In this document: one piece after another, positions 57,140 to 64,000 of the stretch
Layout: every line of letters starts with the position of its first letter
Numbering within the stretch: the stretch's first letter is position 1
From: Budorcas taxicolor
Lineage: Eukaryota > Chordata > Mammalia > Artiodactyla > Bovidae
Assembly (NCBI RefSeq): GCF_023091745.1
Contig: NW_026291817.1
Coordinates: forward strand, 248,001-312,000
Direction: 5' to 3'
DNA length: 64,000 bases
The notes under the pieces: model-generated
The model's input: only the letters and a program-made list of their open reading frames with translations
Told to the model about the DNA's origin: nothing
Database searches by the model: none
Translations under genes and position numbers: made by a program

Positions 57140-57954
57140 TTGAGATGCGACGGGAACGCCGGGAACTCTTTCCTGAAGAAGCAGGGAAAGGATCCCTCAT
57201 CTCGAGCTACGAGGCGGAAACGGGGCTCCTCTGGATGTGGGCGGGACCCTCGTGATTCCTCTCGAGTGGAGACGGGTATGTCGGGGAACTTCTTGATTTG
57301 CACCAAGGGTGTGAAGGACCCTTTCGAAGTTCCAGAGGTGAGGTGTGATCAGCCTCGAGACGCCTCAGCGGAAATGGGCCTCATTTCGCCTGGAGGGGAG
57401 AACCTCCTGGATTTTCTCGAGTTGCGGCAGGTCTTCTCGAGTTACGACGGGGACCTCATGGACCCGCTCTGGTGACCTTAGGAAAGGCTAGTCCCCATGC
57501 GAGTTGCTAGGGGACCTCTCGGGATTCCTCTCCCGTCCATGCCGGGGCCTCAGTCCTTGTGTGGAGTCGGGGCCGGAACCTGAGGATTCCTCTCCAGTGT
57601 TGCCATGGATCTTGGGGTGCTTCTGAGTCTCCCCAGGGGAGTCAGGCCTCGTCTCGTGTGGGGGCATGCACGTGCGCTTTCCTCCCGAGCTGCAGCAGTA
57701 GTGTCACGCTTCCTGTCACGTGGATCAAGGGATCTGTGGCTTTCCCTCGAGGCTGTCCCTCGAGGCTTTCCACGAGGCTTTCCCACAGGGCTGTGCCACG
57801 TGCCACCTTGGTGTGAGTCGATCCTCGGCGTGAAAGACGAGGTGTTGAAGGGAAAAGAGGTTCCTCTGGAATGGACTGAGACATCTGGGGGACTCTTGGA
57901 ATGGTGGCACGACCCTGGAGTTCCTCTCGCCGTTCCTGTTGAGAGGGCCTCCTC
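57140..57954 (+). repeat. Satellite monomer U71 (815 bp, GTATG)
   Basis: CCTGAAGAAG, CATTTCGCC, CATGGACCC, TGACCTTAGG and AAAGGCTAG at the left. At the right are CTCGTGTGGGGG, a one-base deletion in the third 13-mer (CTTTCCACGAGG near 57770) and GACGAGGTGTTGAAGG. Confidence 0.92.
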
Positions 57955-58770
57955 TTGAGATGCGACGGGAACGCCGGGAACTCTTTCCCGACGAAGCAGG
58001 GAAAGGATCCCTCATCTCGAGCTACGAGGCGGAAACGGGGCTCCTCTGGATGTGGGCGGGACCCTCGTGATTCCTCTCGAGTGGAGACGGGTATGTCGGG
58101 GAACTTCTTGATTTGCACCAAGGGTGTGAAGGAGCCTTTCGAAGTTCCAGAGGGGAGGTGTGATCAGCCTCGAGACGCCTCAGCGGAAATGGGCCTCATC
58201 TCGCCTGGAGGGGAGAACCTCCTGGATTTTCTCGAGTTGCGGCAGGTCTTCTCGAGTTACGACGGGGACCTCAGGGACCCGCTCTGGTGGCCTCAGGAAA
58301 GGCCAGTCCCCATGCGAGTTGCTAGGGGACCTCTCGGGATTCCTCTCCCGTCCATGGCGGGGCCTCAGTCCTTGTGTGGAGTCCGGGCTGGAACCTGAGG
58401 ATTCCTCTGCAGTGTTGCCATGGATCTTGGGGTGCTTCTGAGTCTCCCCAGGGGAGTCAGGCCTCGTCTCGAGTGGGGGCATGCACGTGCGCTTTCCTCC
58501 CGAGCTGCAGCAGTAGTGTCACGCTTCCTGTCACATGGATCAAGGGATCTGTGGCTTTCCCTCGAGGCTGTCCCTCGAGGCTTTCCCACGAGGCTTTCCC
58601 ACAGGGCTGTGCCACGTGCCACCTTGGTGTGATTCGATCCTCGGCGTGAAAGACGAGCCGGTGAAGGGAAAAGAGGTTCCTCTGGAATGGACTGAGACAT
58701 CTGGGGGACTCTTGGAATGGTGGCACGACCCTGGAGTTCCTCTCGCCGTTCCTGTTGAGAGGGCCTCCTC
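57955..58770 (+). repeat. Satellite monomer U72 (816 bp, GTATG)
   Basis: AAGGAGCCT, G at 200, CATGGCGGGG, GTCCGGGCTGG, CTCTGCAG, TCACATGG (middle E-box lost) and GTGATTCG. It recurs as U78. Confidence 0.9.
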
Positions 58771-59586
58771 TTGAGATGTGACGGGAAGGTCGGGAACTCT
58801 TTCCCGACGAAGCAGGGAAAGGATCCCTCATCTCGAGCTACGAGGCGGAAACGGGGCTCCTCTGGATGTGGGCGGGACCTTCGTGATTCCTCTCGAGTGG
58901 AGACGGCTAGGTCGGGGAACTTCTTGATTTGCACCAAGTGTGTGAAGGACCCTTTCGAAGTTCCCGAGATGAGGTGTGATCAGCCTCGAGACGCCTCAGA
59001 GGAAATGGGCCTCATCTCGCCTGGAGGGGAGAACCTCCTGGATTTTCTCGAGTTGCGGCAGGTCTTCTCGAGTTACGACGGGGACCTCGGGGACCCGCTC
59101 TGGTGGCCTGAGGAAAGGCCAGTCCCCATGTGAGTTGCTAGGCGACCTCTCGGGATTCCTCTCCCGTCCATGCCGGGGCCTCAGTCCTTGTGTGGAGTCG
59201 GGGCCGGAACCTGAGGATTCCTCTCCAGTGTTGCCATGGATCTTGGGGTGCTTCTGAGTCTCCCCAGGGGAGTCAGGCCTCGTCTCGAGTGGGGGCATGC
59301 ACGTGCGCTTTCCTCCCGAGCTGCAGCAGTAGTGTCACGCTTCCTGTCACGTGGATCAAGGGATCTGTGGCTTTCCCTCGAGGCTGTCCCTCGAGGCTTT
59401 CCCACGAGGCTTTCCCACAGGGCTGTGCCACGTGCCACCTTGGTGTGAGTCGATCCTCGGCGTGAAAGACGAGCCGGTGAAGGGAAAAGAGGTTCCTCTG
59501 GAATGGACTGAGACATCTGGGGGACTCTTGGAATGGTGGCACGACCCTGGAGTTCCTCTCGCCGGTCCTGTTGAGAGGGCCTCCAC
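58771..59586 (+). repeat. Satellite monomer U73 (816 bp, CTAGG)
   Basis: GATGTGACGGG, GGAAGGTCGGG, ACCTTCGTG, AAGTGTGTG, CCCGAGATGAGG, CAGAGGAAATG, CCTCGGGGACCC, CCTGAGGAAAGG and CATGTGAGTTGCTAGGCG, ending CCGGTCC with CCACTTGAG. It recurs as U79. Confidence 0.9.
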
Positions 59587-60402
59587 TTGAGATGCGACGG
59601 GAACGCCGGGAACTCTTTCCCGACGAAGCAGGGAAAGGATCCCTCATCTCGAGCTACGAGGCGGAAACGGGGCTCCTCTGGATGTGGGCGGGACCCTCGT
59701 GATTCCTCTCGAGTGGAGACGGGTATGTCGGCGAACTTCTTGATTTGCACCAAGGGTGTGAAGGAGCCTTTCGAAGTTCCAGAGGTGAGGTGTGATCAGC
59801 CTCGAGACGCCTCAGCGGAAATGGGCCTCATCTCGCCTGGAGGGGAGAACCTCCTGGATTTTCTCGAGTTGCGGCAGGTCTTCTCGAGTTACGACGGGGA
59901 CCTCAGGGACCCGCTCTGGTGGCCTCAGGAAAGGCCAGTCCCCATGCGAGTTGCTAGGGGACCTCTAGGAATTCCTCTCCCGTCCATGCTGGGGCCTCAG
60001 TCCTTGTGTGGAGTCGGGGCCGGAACCTGAGGATTCCTCTCCAGTGTTGCCATGGATCTTGGGATGCTTCTGAGTCTCCCCAGGGGACTCAGGCCTCGTC
60101 TCGAGTGGGGGCATGCACGTGCGATTTCCTCCCGAGCTGCAGCAGTAGTGTCACGCTTCCTGTCACGTGGATCAAGGGATCTGTGGCTTTCCCTCGAGGC
60201 TGTCCCTCGAGGCTTTCGCACGAGGCTTTCCCACAGGGCTGTGCCACGTGCCACCTTGGTGTGAGTCGATCCTCGGCGTGAAAGACGAGCCGGTGAAGGG
60301 AAAAAATGTTCCTCTGGAATGGACAGAGACATCTGGGGGACTCTTGGAATGGTGGCACGACCCTGGAGTTCCTGTCGCCGTTCCTGTTGAGAGGGCCTCC
60401 TC
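59587..60402 (+). repeat. Satellite monomer U74 (816 bp, GTATG)
   Basis: GTCGGCGAAC, AAGGAGCCT, CCTCTAGGAATTCC (EcoRI site at 59969-59974), CATGCTGGGG, GGGATGC, GGGGACTCAGG, GCGATTTCC, TTCGCACG, AAAAAATGTTCC and TGGACAGAG. Its right half matches U43. Confidence 0.9.
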
Positions 60403-61218
60403 TTGAGATGCGACGGGAACGCCGGGAACTCTTTCCCGACGAAGCAGGGAAAGGATCCCTCATCTCGAGCTACGAGGCGGAAACGGGGCTCCTCTGGATG
60501 TGGGCGGGACTCTCGTGATTCCTCTCGAGTGGAGACGGCTAGGTCGGGGAACTTCTTGATTTGCACCAAGGGTGTGAAGGACCCTTTCGAAGTTCCAGAG
60601 GTGAGGTGTGATCAGCCTCGAGACGCCTCAGCGGAAATGGGCCTCATCTCGCCTGGAGGGGAGAACCTCCTGGATTTTCTCGAGTTGTGGCAGGTCTTCT
60701 CGAGTTACGACGGGGACCTCAGGGACCCGCTCTGGTGGCCTCAGGAAAGGCCAGTCCCCATGCGGGTTGCTAGGGGACCTCTCGGGATTCCTTTCCCGTC
60801 CATGCCGGGGCCTCAGTCCTTGTGTGGAGTCGGGGCCGGAACCTGAGGATTCCTCTCCAGTGTTGCCATGGATCTTGGGGTGCTTCTGAGTCTCCCCAGG
60901 GGAGTCACGCCTCGTCTCGAGTGGGGGCATGCACGTGCGCTTTCCTCCCGAGCTGCAGCAGTAGTGTCACGCTTCCTGTCACGTGGATCAAGGGATCTGT
61001 GGCTTTCCCTCGAGGCTGTCCCTCGAGGCTTTCCCACGAGGCTTTCCCACAGGGCTGTGCCACGTGCCACCTTGGTGTGAGTCGATCCTCGGCGTGAAAG
61101 ACGAGCCGGTGAAGGGAAAAGAGGTTCCTCTGGAATGGACTGAGACATCTGGGGGACTCTTGGAATGGTGGCACGACCCTGGAGTTCCTCTCGCCGTTCC
61201 TGTTGAGAGGGCCTCCTC
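60403..61218 (+). repeat. Satellite monomer U75 (816 bp, CTAGG)
   Basis: GGGACTCTCGTG, CTAGGTCGGGG, TTGTGGCAGG, CATGCGGG and GATTCCTTTCCC, as in U44. GAGTCACGCCTCG is private. Confidence 0.9.
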
Positions 61219-62034
61219 TTGAGATGCGACGGGAACGCCGGGAACTCTTTCCCGACGAAGCAGGGAAAGGATCCCTCATCTCGAGCTACGAGGCGGAAAC
61301 GGGGCTCCTCTGGATGTGGGCGGGACCCTCGTGATTCCTCTCGAGTGGAGACGGCTAGGTCAGGGAACTTCTTGATTTGCACCAAGGGTGTGAAGGACCC
61401 TTTCGAAGTTCCAGAGGTGAGGTGTGATCAGCCTCGAGACGCCTCAGCGGAAATGGGCCTCATCTCGCCTGGAGGGGAGAACCTCCTGGATTTTCTCGAG
61501 TTGCGGCAGGTCTTCTCGAGTTACGACGGGGACCTCAGGGACCCGCTCTGGTGGCCTCAGGAAAGGCCAGTCCCCATGCGAGTTGCTAGGGGACCTCTCG
61601 GGATTCCTCTCCCGTCCATGCCGGGGCCTCAGTCCTTGTGTGGAGTCGGGGCCGGAACCTGAGGATTCCTCTCCAGTGTTGCCATGGATCTTGGGGTGCT
61701 TCTGAGTCTCCCCAGGGGAGTCAGGCCTCGTCTCGAGTGGGGGCATGCACGTGCGCTTTCCTCCCGAGCTGCAGCAGTAGTGTCACGCTTCCTGTCACGT
61801 GGATCAAGGGATCTGTGGCTTTCCCTCGAGGCTGTCCCTCGAGGCTTTCCCACGAGGCTTTCCCACAGGGCTGTGCCACGTGCCACCTTGGTGTGAGTCG
61901 ATCCTCGGCGTGAAAGACGAGCCGGTGAAGGGAAAAGAGGTTCCTCTGGAATGGACTGAGACATCTGGGGGACTCTTGGAATGGTGGCACGACCCTGGAG
62001 TTCCTCTCGCCGGTCCTGTTGAGAGGGCCTCCAC
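61219..62034 (+). repeat. Satellite monomer U76 (816 bp, CTAGG)
   Basis: Near consensus with CTAGGTCAGGG. The end reads CCGGTCC with CCACTTGAG, the same end as U73. Confidence 0.9.
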
Positions 62035-62849
62035 TTGAGATGCGACGGGAACGCCGGGAACTCTTTCCCGACGAAGCAGGGAAAGGATCCCTCATCTCGA
62101 GCTACGAGGCGGAAACGGGGCTCCTCTGGATGTGGGCGGGACCCTCGTGATTCCTCTCGAGTGGAGACGGCTAGGTCGGGGAACTTCTTGATTTGCACCA
62201 AGTGTGTGAAGGACCCTTTCGAAGTTCCCGAGATGAGGTGTGATCAGCCTCGAGACGCCTCAGAGGAAATGGGCCTCATCTCGCCTGGAGGGGAGAACCT
62301 CCTGGATTTTCTCGAGTTGCGGCAGGTCTTCTCGAGTTACGACGGGGACCTCGGGGACCCGCTCTGGTGGCCTCAGGAAAGGCCAGTCCCCATGTGAGTT
62401 GCTATGCGACCTCTCGGGATTCCTCTCCCGTCCATGCCGGGGCCTCAGTCCTTGTGTGGAGTCGGGGCCGGAACCTGAGGATTCCTCTCCAGTGTTGCCA
62501 TGGATCTTGGGGTGCTTCTGAGTCTCCCCAGGGGAGTCAGGCCTCGTCTCGAGTGGGGGCATGCACGTGCGCTTTCCTCCCGAGCTGCAGCAGTAGTGTC
62601 ACGCTTCCTGTCACGTGGATCAAGGGATCTGTGGCTTTCCCTCGAGGCTGTCCCTCGAGGCTTTCCACGAGGCTTTCCCACAGGGCTGTGCCACGTGCCA
62701 CCTTGGTGTGAGTCGATCCTCGGCGTGAAAGACGAGGTGTTGAAGGGAAAAGAGGTTCCTCTGGAATGGACTGAGACATCTGGGGGACTCTTGGAATGGT
62801 GGCACGACCCTGGAGTTCCTCTCGCCGTTCCTGTTGAGAGGGCCTCCTC
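62035..62849 (+). repeat. Satellite monomer U77 (815 bp, CTAGG, U73/U71 mosaic)
   Basis: The left half has the U73 marks (AAGTGTGTG, CCCGAGATGAGG, CCTCGGGGACCC). The right half has the U71 marks: the one-base deletion near 62665 and GACGAGGTGTTGAAGG. GCTATGCG is private. It carries the junction of the 4895-bp repeat. Confidence 0.92.
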
Positions 62850-63665
62850 TTGAGATGCGACGGGAACGCCGGGAACTCTTTCCCGACGAAGCAGGGAAAG
62901 GATCCCTCATCTCGAGCTACGAGGCGGAAACGGGGCTCCTCTGGATGTGGGCGGGACCCTCGTGATTCCTCTCGAGTGGAGACGGGTATGTCGGGGAACT
63001 TCTTGATTTGCACCAAGGGTGTGAAGGAGCCTTTCGAAGTTCCAGAGGGGAGGTGTGATCAGCCTCGAGACGCCTCAGCGGAAATGGGCCTCATCTCGCC
63101 TGGAGGGGAGAACCTCCTGGATTTTCTCGAGTTGCGGCAGGTCTTCTCGAGTTACGACGGGGACCTCAGGGACCCGCTCTGGTGGCCTCAGGAAAGGCCA
63201 GTCCCCATGCGAGTTGCTAGGGGACCTCTCGGGATTCCTCTCCCGTCCATGGCGGGGCCTCAGTCCTTGTGTGGAGTCCGGGCTGGAACCTGAGGATTCC
63301 TCTGCAGTGTTGCCATGGATCTTGGGGTGCTTCTGAGTCTCCCCAGGGGAGTCAGGCCTCGTCTCGAGTGGGGGCATGCACGTGCGCTTTCCTCCCGAGC
63401 TGCAGCAATAGTGTCACGCTTCCTGTCACATGGATCAAGGGATCTGTGGCTTTCCCTCAAGGCTGTCCCTCGAGGCTTTCCCACGAGGCTTTCCCACAGG
63501 GCTGTGCCACGTGCCACCTTGGTGTGATTCGATCCTCGGCGTGAAAGACGAGCCGGTGAAGGGAAAAGAGGTTCCTCTGGAATGGACTGAGACATCTGGG
63601 GGACTCTTGGAATGGTGGCACGACCCTGGAGTTCCTCTCGCCGTTCCTGTTGAGAGGACCTCCTC
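62850..63665 (+). repeat. Satellite monomer U78 (816 bp, GTATG)
   Basis: Copy of U72, including CATGGCGGGG, GTCCGGGCTGG, TCACATGG and GTGATTCG. New changes are GCAGCAATAG, CCCTCAAGG (CpG transition) and GAGAGGACC. Confidence 0.9.
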
Positions 63666-64000
63666 TTGAGATGTGACGGGAAGGTCGGGAACTCTTTCCC
63701 GACGAAGCAGGGAAAGGATCCCTCATCTCGAGCTACGAGGCGGAAACGGGGCTCCTCTGGATGTGGGCGGGACCTTCGTGATTCCTCTCGAGTGGAGACG
63801 GCTAGGTCGGGGAACTTCTTGATTTGCACCAAGTGTGTGAAGGACCCTTTCGAAGTTCCCGAGATGAGGTGTGATCAGCCTCGAGACGCCTCAGAGGAAA
63901 TGGGCCTCATCTCGCCTGGAGGGGAGAACCTCCTGGATTTTCTCGAGTTGCGGCAGGTCTTCTCGAGTTACGACGGGGACCTCGGGGACCCGCTCTGGTG
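63666..64000 (+). repeat. Satellite monomer U79, left 335 bp only (CTAGG)
   Basis: Copy of the left part of U73, including GATGTGACGGG, AAGTGTGTG, CCCGAGATGAGG and CCTCGGGGACCC. It is cut by the window edge, so the array continues beyond it. Confidence 0.9.

Larger units (their letters stand above)
1..64000. repeat. Satellite I-type tandem array, 816-bp monomer (caprine-like)
   Basis: Every part of the window is the same unit repeated in one orientation: 78 full monomers and two partial ones, 75 of them exactly 816 bp apart. A representative monomer has about 60% G+C and about 50 CpG by hand count, one BamHI site, eight CTCGAG hexamers and three CACGTG hexamers. The monomer is itself built of diverged 31-bp subrepeats. 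These properties fit the bovid satellite I family, whose sheep and goat version is about 0.8 kb; family and tribe are recognised from memory, not by search. Such arrays lie at the (peri)centromeres of acrocentric chromosomes. No SINE, LINE, LTR or unique sequence interrupts it. Strand orientation is arbitrary. A match search against sheep, goat and cattle satellite I consensus sequences would settle the species. Confidence 0.93.
33476..64000. repeat. Array domain B (monomers U42-U79, mostly CTAGG-box type)
   Basis: Twenty-eight of 38 monomers, counting the partial U79, read CTAGG at offsets 137-141. The ten exceptions are U46, U50, U56, U58, U61, U68, U71, U72, U74 and U78. T in place of G just before GCTCC, near offset 87, is seen only here (U48, U49, U52, U53, U55, U60, U65, U67). 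The CC variant at offsets 413-414 is absent. Interspersed GTATG monomers belong to a few recurring types, so the domain is a mixture amplified in blocks. Confidence 0.78.
57490..64000. repeat. Hexamer-period segment, 4895 bp (U71b-U77a, then U77b-U79)
   Basis: The second half of U71, then U72 and U73, recurs as the second half of U77, then U78 and U79. The spacing is 4895 bp, six monomers minus the one base missing in U71. The second copy runs off the right edge. Shared marks are the one-base deletion in the 13-mer block, GACGAGGTGTTGAAGG, CATGGCGGGG, GTCCGGGCTGG, CTCTGCAG, TCACATGG, GTGATTCG, GGGAAGGTCGGG and AAGTGTGTG. The exchange point lies between about 57490 and 57770. Confidence 0.8.

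Noticed and set aside
33..64000. Hundreds of open reading frames of 60-225 codons on both strands, some starting at ATG.
   Set aside because: They recur at the satellite period, overlap each other on both strands, are broken by point changes and by the 13-bp and 1-bp deletions in some monomers, and resemble no protein I know. They follow from a GC-rich repeat whose length is a multiple of three.
1..64000. CRISPR-like or bacterial repeat array.
   Set aside because: The repeats are contiguous 816-bp monomers with no short repeat and variable spacer pattern and no cas genes. The 31-bp ladder is diverged and has no spacers.
1..64000. Ribosomal DNA intergenic spacer or a repetitive protein-coding gene such as a mucin.
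   Set aside because: No rRNA gene appears in 64 kb, and no single frame stays open from monomer to monomer; stops such as the TGA after GGAACC recur in each monomer.
1..64000. Endogenous retrovirus or other mobile element inside the array.
   Set aside because: I saw no LTR ends, poly-A tails, target-site duplications or reverse transcriptase motifs, and the monomer spacing leaves no room for an insertion.

Overview
The whole 64 kb window is one uninterrupted, head-to-tail tandem array of a GC-rich satellite monomer of 816 bp. I see no gene, RNA gene, transposon or non-satellite sequence anywhere in it. Taking the TTG at position 33 as phase zero, there are 78 complete monomers (33-63665), the last 32 bp of another at the left edge, and the first 335 bp of another at the right edge. 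By spacing, 75 monomers are exactly 816 bp, one is 803 bp (4929-5731) and two are 815 bp (57140-57954 and 62035-62849). A hand count over 841-1680 gives about 60% G+C, and one monomer (849-1664) holds about 50 CpG.

The period, the base composition, a single BamHI site per monomer and an internal ladder of diverged 31-bp subrepeats fit the satellite I family of bovid ruminants as I recall it. The monomer is about 1.4 kb in cattle and about 0.8 kb in sheep and goat. The window is therefore most likely (peri)centromeric heterochromatin of a caprine genome (Ovis, Capra or a close relative). Sheep and goat cannot be separated without a database comparison.

Layout: the array falls into two sequence domains. 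In monomers U1-U41 (up to about 33.5 kb), 40 of 41 carry GTATG at offsets 138-142 after an upstream G. In U42-U79, 28 of 38 carry a CTAGG version. Local higher-order structure lies on top of this: tetramer-period copies near 9.8-14.7 kb and 36.4-42.8 kb, a near-identical hexamer duplication at 18.0-27.8 kb, two copies of a block 12 monomers apart (42.5-45.7 and 52.2-55.5 kb), and a second hexamer-period repeat at 57.5-64 kb. Several monomers are mosaics of two neighbouring types, as expected from unequal exchange and conversion.

The many open reading frames on both strands arise because 816 is a multiple of three and the monomer is GC-rich. They recur once per monomer, overlap on all strands, and are broken in some monomers. 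I do not call any of them a gene. I found no undescribed gene system here; the interest lies in array architecture, subrepeat structure, CpG and E-box density, and traces of recent recombination. 'Offset' below means the base number within a monomer, counting the TTG at its start as 1.
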